Shown here: positions 12,145-23,408 of the stretch, piece after piece
Layout of the letters: each line of letters begins with the position of its first letter
How positions within the stretch are numbered: position 1 is the stretch's first letter
Assembly: GCA_947646735.1 (NCBI GenBank)
Contig: CANTFK010000153.1
Coordinates: 283,798-347,797 of the forward strand
Direction of reading: 5' to 3'
DNA: 64,000 nucleotides
From: Peronospora farinosa
Lineage: Eukaryota; Oomycota; Peronosporomycetes; Peronosporales; Peronosporaceae
Program-made: the position numbers and the translations under genes
The notes under the pieces: model-generated
The model's database searches: none
Told to the model about the DNA's origin: nothing
The model's input: the letters and a program-made list of their open reading frames with translations, nothing else

Positions 12145-12605
12145 TTAGGTGGACCCCAGGTAACAGATGGGTCCCAGACAACAGGTAGACCCAGGTGACC
12201 AGTGGACCCCAGGTGACAGGATGACCCAGGTGACCAGTGGACCCCAGGCGACTGGTGGGTCTCATGTGACAGGTGGACCCCAGTTCAGGTGACAGGTGGA
12301 CCCCCCGTGACAGGTGGACCCAGGTGAACGGTGGACCCAGGTGGCCAGTGGACCCCAGGTGACAGGTGGACCCCAGGTAACAGGTGGACCCCAGACAACA
12401 GGTGGAATTAGGTGACCGTTGGGCCCAGGTGACCAGTGGACCCCAGGAGACTGGTGGATCCCAGATGACAGGTGGACCCACCGTGACAGGTGGACCCCCG
12501 GTAACAGGTAGACCCCGGACAACAGGTGGACCCAGGTGACCGGTGGACCTAGGTGACCGGTGGACCCAGATGACCGGTGGACCCAGGTGACCGGTGGACC
12601 CCAGG
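12145..12605. repeat. C-type minisatellite (about 18-21 bp unit)
   Basis: More than 20 imperfect units of GGTGACCGGTGGACCCCA with variants CAGGTGACAGGTGGACC and CAACAGGTGGACC. Matching arrays lie at 10196-10280, 41850-42010 and 61520-61925 with different unit numbers. Confidence 0.85.
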
Positions 12606-13446
12606 GAATAGAAGGCACAAGGCTTCCTTAAAGTGCAGAGCCGGTACAAGTCCCATGTTCTAAAAGAGCCAGTTGTTCTTCCACAAGTTGACACGTGGTA
12701 CCATCCAGAGCGAAGGGTTAGGCAAGAAAAGCATACAGAGAATAAGGTAAATAAACACACTCGAATTTGCATTACACGTGGCAGCTCCAAGCGCCTCCTC
12801 TTAGCTTCTCCGTCACCTCACCTATTCCGGTCGGGATACCCTTTGGCCCACCGACGTCAGGTGAGGTGACGGCTCAAGCTACGCAAGTTGAACCTCAGGA
12901 TAGTTGGCCTGAGGTGTCAAGTTAGTGTCAAGACTCAAGTGTGAGCTTGTTTCGATCTACCCACCTGTTCCGGGGAAGGGATTTATTTTGGCCCCCCCGT
13001 TGAAGACAGACGTGTGGTAAGATTCAAGCTCGAACGAACCCCAGGAAATATTTTGGCCTGTGGGTTCGTACCCATTCCACGACCCGCTATAGGAAGCGGT
13101 TTCCCTGCGGGGAACAAGAAAAGGGGTCGAAAGACCAAGAAACCGTTAGCCACCGAAGGGGTACATAGTACCAGGTGCACTGCTCTCGACCCAGTCGATT
13201 GAGCCCAAGAAACCCTGGGCCCGAGTGAAGCATATCCACTCGTGGCCCCCAAGTCCCTCCATACAAGACCAAGTCTTTAAGTCTTCTGCGTCTAACGAGG
13301 AGCAAGACCAGCCAAGCCGACGGGTACACAAGGTGAGACCCAAGGTTGACGCGACACGGTATCGGGGTACCCCTCCGTAAGTCGGCAGTCCGGCGCTGTG
13401 TGTGTTTATGGATCTCCTACGTTGTTTGAGAATCCGCTCCACCACA

Positions 13447-16400
13447 AAATTCTCTAATTGACTTTACCATAGCTGCAAAAGTGCAGACAGAGCGAACTGG
13501 AGAAGAGAGAGCATTTACTGGGTCAAGTCGGACGTCAGCTGGATGGTTATTGGACAGTGGGGGAAGCAGTCACATGTGTCCCGACAGAGATGAGTTTTCA
13601 TTTTTAGACTCACTAACAGACCCGATCATGCTCACCATAGCAGACGGCAGCGAAGTGGAAACGCAAGGTGTTGGAACAGTGCGCGTGCAACTCAAGACTG
13701 GTGAAGTGATCAGGATCGAATAAACGCTATGAGTGCCGGGCCTAGAGCGAAGGCTACTGTCAATATCGGCATTGTCGAAAAGAGTCTACAAGTGATCTTC
13801 TCAGCTCTGAGCTGTCAGGTCAAAAACAACACGGAAGTCGTTGCTCAAATACCAAGACGAGACAAGATGTACGTCTTTGAGCGCAGTCCGGCTGAAGTGG
13901 CCAATGTTTGCGAAGAGACAAATCAAAAAGCAAAAATCAGGTGACGGATCAGGAGCGGCTGATTTACAAGTGTGGCATGCAAGATTAGGTCACCTGTCAA
14001 CAAAGATCCTCAAGGGTATGGCAAGTTGCGTCAACATATTAAAGATCAAGAAGGATCAAGGTGGTGCAGATGACAAAGAGATCTGCAAAGGGTGCATCAT
14101 GGGTAAAGCAACCGTCAAGACGTTTCCGAAGTCACCATGCGGACAGGTGAAAACAAGGAAGTATTGCAGTTGGTCCACAGTGATGTCATGGGACCTATGG
14201 AAACGAAGTCTCGAGGAGGGTCAAGATTTGTCGTGACCTTTATCGATGCTTTTTCGCGATATACAGTCGCATACTATATTGAAAACAACAGATCGCTTCA
14301 TCGAGTACAAGGCATTTATGGATAATCAACTGTCCAAGAAGATCAAGTGTATCGAGACAGAAAACGGAACTGAATACGTCAACAGACGTTTCTCTGGTGT
14401 ATGTAGAAAATCCGGTATCATGCATCAGACGACGTAACCATATTCGCCACAACAGAATGGTCTGACCGAACGCATGAACCGGACATTGACAGAGCGGGAC
14501 TGAGCAATGCTCAGTCATATGCAAATGGATAAAATTTGGTGGGCTGAGGCGATGAACACAGCAGTCTATGTGACAAACCGAGTTCCATGTGCTAGTCACC
14601 CGACTACAACTCCATTGGAGTTCATCTTTGGGAAGGGACCTGACCTCTCTGAGATGCGTGTATTTGGTTCAAAGGGATATGCACATGTTGACAAGTTAAA
14701 CAGAACCAAGATGACCAAGAAGGCGATTCGATGTATTTTTCTAGGTTACTCGGACCAAATCAAGGGGTTTCGAATATGGAATGAAGATGCCAAGAGGGTG
14801 ACGCACACGAGATCGGCTTGATTCGATGAGAGGCCACCACCTCAGTACGTGCAACATTACAGCAAATCCAGTGACCAAGGAGTCCGCGCTGTTCAAAATG
14901 AAGACGTTATTTCTATCGATTTAGACCAACCACGAGTCACGAAAGACATGGACATAGCAATGGAGGACAGTCACAGTTTTCAAGAAGAAAGTCACATGCA
15001 AGACAGGCGTACAACTACGATGACTCTACCATCGAGATGCAGTAGCGAGATGCATGGACATGTGGAATCCAATGCTGACGACCCAATGTTTGCGATTGAT
15101 GATGTGACGATGATTGAAGAAGATCAAGAATCAGTTGAAGAAGTGTTAAGACAAGGGCAGATGGTGATACGACCAAGTCAACGGACAAGTGTTCAAGCAG
15201 TGCAAGAAACCGCGATGGTTCCATTAGAATCTGTGCAACATGGACAATCTCAAGCGTTAGTACCAGTGGGTAGCGCTGATGAGGACTTTTATGACGGCTT
15301 AGAATTGTGTCAAGAAAGAGGCACAAAGAGACTACGTATTGGGTATGAGCAAGCATGTGCAGCGTTCGAGACCCCAACGACATACGAAGAAGCTCTTAAG
15401 TCACCTCATCGTGATGATTGGTACAAGGCCATTCAAGCTGAGCTCAAGGCATTGAAGGAAAAGACCACCTGGACAGTTCACACACAGCGTCCAAACCAGA
15501 AAGTGATTGGTACCAAGTGGGTGTTCGCACTCAAACGAAACGAGCTTGGTCAAATTATTCGATACAAGGCACGTCTTATAGCACTTGGCTACAGACAGAC
15601 GTATGGAGTGATTACATGGAGACATATTCACCTGTGGAACACCTCAACTCAATACAAGTGTTTTTGGCAGTATGCTGTCACAAGGGGATGTTAATTCATC
15701 AGTATAATGTCGACACTGCTTTTCTATATGGCGTTTTGGAAGAAGAGGTATACGTATACCCTCCTCTAGGCGTTCGTGCAGGACATGATCAAGTGCTTAA
15801 GCTGAATCGCAGCCTGTATGGGCTAAAACAAGCGGCCGCAACATGGTACAAGACAAATTCGTGTGTGTTTGTGGAGATGGGGTTCTCCTCATGCGTGGCA
15901 GACTCTTGCATCTTCGTCAAAGAGACCAAGGCTCGTGGATTTACGCTGAATTATATGTGGACGACCTTCTAATTGGGGCTGAATCTTGTGGAGCAATGGA
16001 CGATGTGGCAGCTCAACTATCAAGTCGTTTTCAGTTGAAGATAATGGGGAGTGTTCGATACGTTCTAGGAATCGAAGTCAAGTACCTGCGCGACAATCGA
16101 CGTTTGAAGATCAGTCAAGGCTCATGTATATCACGAATGGTCGAGAAATTTAATCAAGTTGATGTAAAAGCGGTGTCAAAACCATGTGTTGAAGGGCAAG
16201 CGATGGTCAAAATGGACAAAGCTGACACAAGAATGAAGAATCGGCCGTATCGGTTGTTAGTGGGGTCGTTGTTGTATGTGGCAACAGGCACACGACCAGA
16301 TATTGCGTATGCAGTATGTCAGCTGAGTCGTCATTTGGAATTTCCGCATGAAGAGCACTGGAATGCAGCGATTCGAGTGTTGCGATATCTGAGACGACGC

Positions 16401-16913
16401 AGAGCAAAGTAATTTGTTATGAAGGAGTTTCAGCCAACCTTCAATTGAGCGCGTACACGGATGCGGACTGGGCAAGAAACAAGTGGAATAGATCGATTTC
16501 GGGAGTTTTTGTCATGATTAATTAATGGTGCACCTGTGATTTTTAAGTCGAAGATGCAACATAGCGTGGCACTGAGCACGGCAGAAGCAGAGTATATGGC
16601 TCTTTCTTTGTGTGTACAGCAGGTTCTGTGGACAAGAAGTCTACTCAAGGAGATGCAAGTGCAGATTAACTATGCTGTCACGATTCATGAAGACAACCAG
16701 AGTGCAATTGCTATTGCTAAGAACGACGGATATCAAAGTCGAGCGAAGCATATCGACATCAGATATCATTTCGTGCGCGAACAGGTGAAAGACAAGATTA
16801 TCGACCTACAGTATAATGAAACCAAGTCACAGCTGGCAGATTTTCTGACCAAACCAATTTCGACAAAGAAGTTCGAGTCGCTGCTGCACAAAGCCAAGAT
16901 TAGAGACTTCTAG
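13447..16913 (+). pseudogene. Copia (Ty1) pol: protease, integrase, reverse transcriptase, RNase H
   Basis: Order is that of Ty1/Copia (integrase before reverse transcriptase). Protease: WLLDSGGSSHMCPD near 13540. Integrase: WHARLGHLS at 13972 with a downstream C-x2-C region (CKGCIMGKA), LVHSDVMGPM near 14170, then ENGTEYVNRRF and NGLTERMNRTLTERD around 14360-14500. Reverse transcriptase: TKWVFALKRNELG at 15510, QYNVDTAFLYG at 15703, LYGLKQAA at 15819, and the catalytic YVDD at 15954-15965. RNase H: STAEAEYMAL near 16576, HEDNQSAIAIA, KHIDIRYHFVRE, ADFLTKPIS, ending with TAG at 16911-16913. Several frameshifts (about 13720, 13930, 14270, 15640, 15960, 16410) and in-frame stops make it dead. 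Gag and the 5' LTR are missing, replaced by the LTR ending at 13446. Confidence 0.9.
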
Positions 16914-17160
16914 TCGAGGGGGAGTATTGGTAATGCTGTTGGTTACTGATACTAATGACCACATGGCATAGACGACACTACGTGATTGTGTGTAACGATG
17001 GGATCGACTTATCGTTTTGCCACTAATATGGTAGAGTCGATATCGATAGGCTTAGAGTAGTACAACGATACGAACTAAGGACCTAGCTAGATAATAATTC
17101 ACTTTTCATTTTACCTTCTTCTAAACACTCTCACCTTAACTCGCCCTTGGCTGTTGCCAA
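16914..17160 (+). repeat. Copia polypurine tract and 3' LTR (boundaries approximate)
   Basis: GTCGAGGGGGAGT at 16914-16926 directly follows the pol stop, the usual Copia position for the polypurine tract. The following TTGGTAATGCTGTTGG... is AT-rich sequence ending near GGCTGTTGCCAA. There is no second LTR to fix the borders; the right limit is set where antisense-ORF sequence becomes recognisable. Confidence 0.5.
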
Positions 17161-17165
17161 ATCAT

Positions 17166-17821
17166 AAAAAACCCTCCTCCGGAAACAAGACCAGCTGCAG
17201 AAACAGCTGACGGTGGCTCGAGGCACTGCGGCAAAATCGACTCCGGTCACGACCAGAGCCCGAAGTCCCAGAACGTTGAAAAGATCACGTTCGCCTTCAG
17301 CCAAGTTTCGGTCGCCCCTTAAGCTGAAGAAGCGGAAAGCCAATCATGCCCCGGGGTCATCTGAGGCCGAGGATAGCAATAGTGACGACTCGTTGTTCGC
17401 CGCAATGGCCAATTCGCGGGCTTCCAATCGTCGCTCCGGCCCCGTACCCTCTACTGCTATGTTCGGCCCAGAGGTCATAGACCTGTCAAATGAAGCCAAG
17501 TCCAAGACTCCCGCTCGATCCTCAAAGTTCCCATCACCTCGTATCTCCCACGCAGCTTCTCGGTCGTCAATGATAAATAAGGCTCGAGCAGCGTACTCAG
17601 ACGAGTTCTTGGAAATGTTGGTCCGGACTCTGAGACTGAGAGTGACGAGTCTAGCAACGCCAAGAGGAAGCCACCTGCCAAAGGTCCAGCTAGCAAGGGT
17701 AATACTTCGGCGCATAAAGGTCCCCGCCGCAAGAGTCCCGCCGGCAAGGGTCCCGCACCACCATCCAAGGACCCCAGCAGCAAGGGTCCAGCCGGCAAGG
17801 GTCCAGCCAGCAAGGCATCTG
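17166..17821 (+). pseudogene. middle fragment of the antisense ORF family (D/A type), truncated
   Basis: From about 17170 it reads KQDQLQKQLTVARG (end of a coiled coil), then a basic serine/proline-rich stretch (PRTLKRSRSPSAKF, LKLKKRKANH) and an acidic patch (SSEAEDSNSDDSLFAAMA). This is the same order as residues about 200-310 of the intact ORF at 28872-30761. After a frameshift near 17620 the original frame continues as a lysine/glycine/proline repeat (KGPASKG, KSPAGKGPA, SKGPAGKGPASK). It is cut at 17821 by a family D LTR. Only the plus strand fits the family. Confidence 0.6.
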
Positions 17822-19094
17822 TGTGGTGGAGTGGCGATCACAAAATTTCTGATGTGATCCCGACTCTCCACTGGCGCCCAGACGACCGACTAACGGAGGG
17901 GGTACCCCGTATCCGTGTAACTTTCCTTCCTCACCTTGTGTACCAGTCGGTAGGGCGGGCTGCACTCTTCTCAGTGGACTTGAGTCGATGCTGAACTTGA
18001 CCAGGGTTGGGGATTGGTCGGGGGGTCGATCACGTGGAAAATCCTCACGCGATCGAAAGTTGTATGGGGGGTGCTCTTTGAGTCACCCTGGTCTGCCTTG
18101 AGACCGCCTTGAGACCGCCTTATCCAAATGTAGATACTTGATCCACTTGATTTCACTTGATCTTCTGACCACTTGAGCCGTCTCGATCTTGTGCCTTGTC
18201 CTTTACGTTGTATACTGCGTCCGATCGCAGGGGTTTTTTGCTTGGGTTGAGAGTTCTTGTAATCCCTGGCCAAACAATCCAGAGATATCACTTGTCGTAG
18301 CGTAGCAGAAGCTCTTGATTGTCGGGGGCTAAAGTTATCAGCCCGGAAGAGAACTCTACGTACGTGCGTAGAATTAAAAGAAACTCTGTTTTAATGTTAA
18401 CCAATCCAATACCAAATCCTACGATTATGCCTATCTGTATGACAGTACCTACTGCCGCGTGTCGTCTCTTTCAGGAAAATCAGATTTCGGTATGTGGTCC
18501 ACTTCGGATACCATCGCGATCTTAATTCGTCGATCGAGGTTACGATCGATCTGTAACCGGTTACATCTCGCGATCGGCTTTCTGGATCGAGGTTACGATC
18601 GACGATCACGCTTGTTGATCACGATCGATGATCCCACTTGTTGATCACAATCGTCGATCCCACTTGTTGATCACGAACGTCGATCACGCTTGTTGATCAT
18701 GATCGATGATCACTCTTGTTGATCACGATCGACGATCACACGTTTTGATCAAGATCAATGATCAAACGTGTTGATTGCGATCGGTGATCTCATGTCCATC
18801 ACGAACATGTGGATCGCATAGTAAGATTGCGATCGAGCGATCTCCCACCCTGATCGTCATCACAGCCGCGTAATCCTCGGCCAACCGTGGCCATCACATG
18901 ATCGATCCAGATAAGCTTTCATTCCAATACAATAGCCAAGTATAAACTGTGCAATCATTCATCGATAGATCTTGATCGCTCCCATACAATATCCAGGTAT
19001 AATCCATAGAATATGACTTCCGCCGTGTAAGTGGTCCACATTATGATCACTTTCGATATTGTTGATCAAATTTTTCTTGATCGACTTCACCACA
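17822..19094 (-). repeat. 3' LTR of a family D element (1273 bp)
   Basis: Minus strand starts TGTGGTGAAGTCGATCAAG at 19094, right after a polypurine tract, and ends CACCACA at 17822. It matches the LTRs at 36610-37564 and 49740-50905 in the block around 17890-18480. The left flank is antisense-ORF sequence rather than a PBS, so this LTR is the 3' end of an element inserted into another element's antisense ORF. Most of that element is missing to the right, where it is cut by the A2 insertion at 19875. Confidence 0.75.
18585..18800. repeat. GATC minisatellite inside the D LTR (about 29-30 bp unit)
   Basis: About seven units of the pattern CTTGTTGATCACGATCGATG, with almost two GATC sites per unit. 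Similar but scrambled GATC-rich stretches occupy the same part of the other D LTRs (36640-36900 and 49800-50260). Confidence 0.8.
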
Positions 19095-19108
19095 GCCGTC
19101 CCCTGCGC
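19095..19108 (-). promoter_or_regulatory. polypurine tract of the D element
   Basis: Minus strand GCGCAGGGGACGGC directly precedes the LTR start at 19094. It nearly matches the tract before the LTRs at 63235 and 49740, which fixes the orientation of this D fragment. Confidence 0.65.
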
Positions 19109-19178
19109 TGATCACCGGCATACAGTGCTGGTGTAACCGTGCATATTCTTTTCCTTCGCTTAAATTCCCGTTCTCAAC

Positions 19179-19874
19179 ATGTCGACATTCCAACGTCAAG
19201 CTTCTGTTCCATCTAACCGGATCGCGAATTCCCACCAACCGTCGATCGCGCCCACTCCACGATCACTTGCAAGTTTTCCTGGTGGTCGGGCGAGGGTCAT
19301 TCCGACCATGGATCGGGCTGCTCTGAAGGCCCAAATTGACCAACTCTACGACTGCTTGGACACCCAGCAGGACGTATTGGACAATTAAGAAGCACTTTAC
19401 GATGCATTGCACTCCCAAGAAACTCGCTGCGCTCGTTTGGAACGCGAGATTCAAGCTGATCGTGAATTGGCTGGAAATTTCGCGAAATTCGTGTTATACA
19501 AGTATAATTCCTTGTGCTGCGAATTTCAAATTGCGACTCGATTGGCAGAGGAGTATCGCCAAGAATTGGAACAGATCGGCCAGCTGGAGATGGAGATCGC
19601 GGATCTGCGTTCCTCTATACTCGACGCCACCGCAGCTCGCCACAAGGCCGAGGAACGTTTTCAATTCCAGCTGGCTGCCGTCCAGAACACGCTGGCAGCT
19701 GCGCTTGATTCCGCCAAGTCGGCCAGTGATCAGGCTGCTCAAGCCAAAAATTCCGAGAGCCAATTTAAGTCTCGCTACATTCAATCTCAACAGCAACTCC
19801 ATGATACCCGACTTCAGCTTGACGCGATCCGGATTGAGCGCGATCAACTTGCGCAGGAAGTTAAGGATCGGAAT
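19179..19874 (+). pseudogene. N-terminal fragment of the antisense ORF (D type), truncated
   Basis: Starts at an ATG (MSTFQRQASVPSNRIANS) about 85 bp inside the polypurine tract, on the strand opposite to the element. A proline/serine-rich leader is followed by AALKAQIDQLYDCLDTQQD, a stop (frame kept to 19388), then in the shifted frame a long coiled coil (ALYDALHSQETRCARLEREI ... EIADLRSSILDATAA ... RLQLDAIRIERDQLAQEV) to 19874, where the A2 LTR cuts it. The leader-plus-coil layout matches the N-terminal half of the antisense ORFs at 28872-30761 and 47355-49665. Confidence 0.65.
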
Positions 19875-20888
19875 TGTGGTGAAGTGCTAATTTTGTGATG
19901 TGGAGGTCCCAGACTCCAGTTGGATACGTAGTATAGGCCGTGGGTCAGGGACAGGGGACCAGAGAGACAGGGGCATCAAAGGGGAGCGACCGTTGGTGGA
20001 GGACAATCCGCAGGATCCGCCGAAGAAAATCAGTATCAAGGTACCGGTTAACCGGTACCAAAGGGAGTTGATCATGGTCTCTCATTGGTCGACCTGGGTC
20101 CTCCATTGGTCGACCCAGTCCCTCATCGGTCGACCCGGTCCCTCGTTGGTTGACCTGGGTCCCTCATTGGTCGACCTCGGCCCCTCGGGGTTCAGCGACT
20201 CCGGACCAGTTAATACAAGGATCAGACTAGTCGACGCAAGGAATCAGAGCTTCAGGCAAGGATAGAGTAAAGGAGTAAAAAGGATGGGACTATACTAAAT
20301 ACTACTCAATTTGCGATCTACGTGGCACGACTCCGTCACCCAAGAAGGACTTGTTCAAAGCTACTCACTGTTCCGGGAAGGGATATATTTTGGCCCCCCG
20401 TCGAAGACAGTTGCGTAGCGAAGTTCAAGGGCGAATAGAGCTCCAGGATATATTTGGCCTGTGAGCTCGTTCGAGTAGCAACACCCCCCAAGACCCGCTA
20501 TCGGAAGCGGTCTCCCTCACCTCAAGGTCCGGTAGCAACGTAAAGGTCAGGTGGTTGATACCCCTGAAACAGAAGGAAAAGGCCAGGGACGACAAGCGCC
20601 CCTGAAGAATTTGGCTCTAAGTCCACTCTCGACAAGGTCGATCGAGTGTCCACCTACCGGCCCACCGAGTGAAGCATATCCACTCGAGGCCCCCCAGGTC
20701 TACCTCCCTCAAGGCAGACATCTACATCGTCACCAAGTCCTCCGAAGAGTGCAACCCGCCAGCCGACTGGTACACAAGGTGAGAGAAGGTTCATACGCGG
20801 CATCGGGGTACCCCTCCGACAGTCGGCAGTCCGGCACAGTGAGTGGTTTGGGGTTCATCATACAATTTTGAGAACCCACCTCACCACA
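19875..20888 (+). repeat. 5' LTR of A2 (1014 bp)
   Basis: TGTGGTGAAG...CACCACA. It contains about five units of the GGTCGACC minisatellite at 20083-20195. Near-identical partner at 30888-31903; a longer-array relative lies at 2077-3258. Confidence 0.9.
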
Positions 20889-23408
20889 ATGGTGCGCGTG
20901 CCCGGATCTTCGGAAGACGCGGGATTTCACCGCGAGTCCCAAGATGATAAAGATGTTCATGTCAAGAAGGAGCACAAGACCGACAAGTCGCTGGAAGACC
21001 GATCGCCAGTGACTCAAGAAGAAACAAACAAAGGATCGAAGGACCGACCGGGCCTTGGGAGGGACCCGGTCAACATGGTCGAGGTTGAATTCATTGAAGA
21101 AAACCCTAAATACCCTCCCTATGTCCTCGTAGAGGACACCTGGGGTCATGACGCCTATCATGATCCAGGGGACCATCAGCCGACGGTGAAAACCGAGAGG
21201 CTAAGGTCCCCAAAAAACAACAAAACAAGATCGCGCAATCCAAGCCGACGAAGCTCCGGATGAAGGCACCCGGAAACACCAAGTCGATAAGCCCCGAGAA
21301 GGCAGGACTGGCGTCATGGACAGACGCTGATGTCACGAGGGCCTACCACCAACGCAAGCTGAACGCGTTCCTGGAGAGCGACCCCGCCGCAAAGATCCTG
21401 GAGATCCGGCAGCTGAGTCAACTTACTGGGCCGGTGTCGACCCTGCCACGGCTTCACTCCGTCACGGACGCGATCACAGCGCTGGTCACCCTTCTTCGTG
21501 AAGCGAACATGGTCGCAGGTCGGTTCGACCCGGACGATCTGCTATCCCGGGGATTCGACAGAATCACAACAACGTTAGAGCACATGCACAAGCGTCTGTC
21601 GATCCTGGTGGGTACCACGCCAGCAACGGAACACCCACCTCTGGTGACACCCACACACACACGGTCTAAGGACAGCCAGATGACGCTTCAGGACATCACG
21701 GTGGGTCCCCACATGTACGGAGCCGCCGGCCACCTAGGGGCGAATCAAGACCCATCTCAACACCGGATGCCAAGCGGCCAGAGGGAAGCAGCTCCGTGGT
21801 CCCCAGGATCGTCCTCAACTGGGTCGGTCACTAGGATGCCCCTCGGCCCTACTGGAGCGGCGCTGCTCCAAACCCGAGCGCGCAGCGCGGAGCAGGAACC
21901 ACGGGGTCTCGGAACGGCGACGCGTGGCAAGAATGAAAATCATTCCGGTTTTCAACCAATGAGGAATCAGCAAGGAAAAAAGTTGGAATTTGCTCTGCCC
22001 CGTGACGAAGATGCTGGGGGGGAAAGACCTACCTACCCGGTAGGTGATCTGCAGACCCTCTTCGACGCGGCGATGGCAAGATTTTGAATGAACACCAAGT
22101 ACCGCGGGCACACGCTAACGGGAGTGTAGCAGGAGGAAGACCAGAGGCGCAAAGGACGACCGCTCACCATGACCAGCATCCAGGCATACAAATGCCAAGA
22201 GGCCACACGATGACCGACGTCGATATGGAATCCGTCGGTTCCTGTGAGTTCGACCCTGACAACATGGATTTGAGGGGACCTCAGTCGATGATGGCGAACG
22301 CAGCGTTGGGACAGATGCCAAATATGGTCCCTCGAATCAAACTCTCGGCGACCCTGGATCTTAAAGAATTTCATGGAAGAGACCAAGACGAAGACAGAGC
22401 GCGCAGCTGGGTATCGACGGTCAAGACAGCATTTATAAGAGACTGAGCACCAGATGATGAACGATGTCTCGTTTTTGGAGGGTTGCTGACTGGAACGGCA
22501 CAGAATTGGTACCGTCAACTGGGTCGCTCAGTACGAGGAAACTGGAAGGACTTAATCCAAGAATTCATGATTCGGTTCTGTGGCACGGGGGTACCTGTCG
22601 CCCATCAGTACTACCATGCGAAGAAAAGGTCGGAAGAGACCCCGCTGGATTATCTGTACCGCCTGAATGTGCTTGGACTCAGGGCGAAGATGAAGATTAA
22701 GGATGGGTCGCCCAAGGCTCAATAGGATCATGTCGATCACTACATTTTGACGGTGGACGACCCGGAGCTAGCAGACACGTTGACTATGTTGCGTCTGGCG
22801 GATGTAAAGAGATGAAGGAAGTATTGACAGCATGTCAGCGGACGAAGGCAAGGCGAGGCAAGATGCTGTTTGGATCAAACAAGTTTCGTCAGAAGGCACC
22901 GGCACTACCAGAGAGGCCGAGAGATCTAAATCGCCGCTCCATACATGCAGTACGGACGCCCCCGGAAGACTCGAGCTCTGAAGATTCCAGCCCAGACTCC
23001 TCGGAGAATGAGGGAGATCTAAGACGAGTCTACCTTATGGAGAAGGAAGCGGGGAGGGATCCAAGTGTGAGGTTCTCAAAGAATCTACCGACTAGGGAGG
23101 CCGACCAACATCGCCAGGGGGTAGACCAGCGACCCGGCCCATCATCAGCGACCCCAAACACGAGATGTGCATATTGCGGGTCCAAGAAACATGGAGATCT
23201 GAATTGTTGGAAAAGATTGACCTGCGACCGCTGTGGAAGAAAAGGTCACCCGTCTGACCGCTGCCTGTTTGTATGCCGGGGTTGTGGAGAGATTCACGAG
23301 ATTGGGAAGTGCCAGATGGAGGAGTTCTATAATTTGTTCCGTCAATGGTACAACCCAGCCAAGCATGCAGGGATGTTCCCGGAGAAACTCGAGAAGATGG
23401 CAAATTAG
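20889..23408 (+). pseudogene. gag of A2, staggered reading frames
   Basis: Segment 1 (20889-21263) is acidic/basic and disordered (MVRVPGSSEDAGFHRE...). Segment 2 (21260-22087) begins at an ATGA overlap and is open for 275 codons (MKAPGNTKSISPEKAG..., ALLQTRARSAEQEPRG). Segment 3 (about 22090-22446) carries VDMESVGS and LKEFHGRDQDEDRARSW. After a TGA it continues in the same frame (22449-22725: LLTGTAQNWYRQLGRS, RLNVLGLRAKMK), then a TAG and a frameshift near 22810. The final segment 22812-23408 holds three zinc knuckles at about 23166-23312 (CAYCGSKKHGDLNC, CDRCGRKGHPSDRC, CRGCGEIHEIGKC). Frames step 0, -1, -1 between the first three segments. Gag stops with TAG at 23406-23408. Confidence 0.85.
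20890..20907 (+). promoter_or_regulatory. primer-binding site of A2, overlapping the gag start codon
   Basis: TGGTGCGCGTGCCCGGAT begins at the second base of the gag ATG (20889-20891). The last LTR base is 20888, so gag residues 1-6 (MVRVPG) are encoded by the PBS itself. Confidence 0.7.

Larger units (their letters stand above)
10883..13446 (+). repeat. 3' LTR, composite B+C type (2564 bp), minisatellite-rich
   Basis: Starts TGTGGTGAAGTGCCAGG and ends CACCACA, and is collinear with the reverse-strand LTR 60694-63235. It has two parts. 'B' (10883-11952) is filled with GGGACAGGGGTACCAGT-like units. 'C' (11953-13446) begins with a second LTR-like start, TGTGGAGAAGTGCCAGAG, and is filled with GGTGGACCCCAGGTGAC units. 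The C part alone equals the LTR at 9442-10475. The right edge joins directly to a Copia protease at 13447, so the element sits in a Copia copy that has lost its 5' part. Confidence 0.8.

Noticed and set aside
12145..12605. Regularly spaced repeats resembling a CRISPR array
   Set aside because: Units are contiguous and imperfect with no unique spacers, lie inside a eukaryotic LTR and vary in number between LTR copies: a minisatellite.
11663..12790. 375-codon frame on the minus strand of the composite LTR (GPPVTW repeats)
   Set aside because: A translation of the minisatellite; arrays of 18-21 bp stay open in several frames by chance and the frame crosses unrelated LTR segments.
15015..15383. 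122-codon minus-strand frame in the Copia pol
   Set aside because: It lies opposite the variable linker between Copia integrase and reverse transcriptase, which is open on the sense strand.
19875..19875. Target-site duplication of A2
   Set aside because: Left flank GGAAT does not match the sequence after the right LTR (ATGGT), which is another element's PBS.
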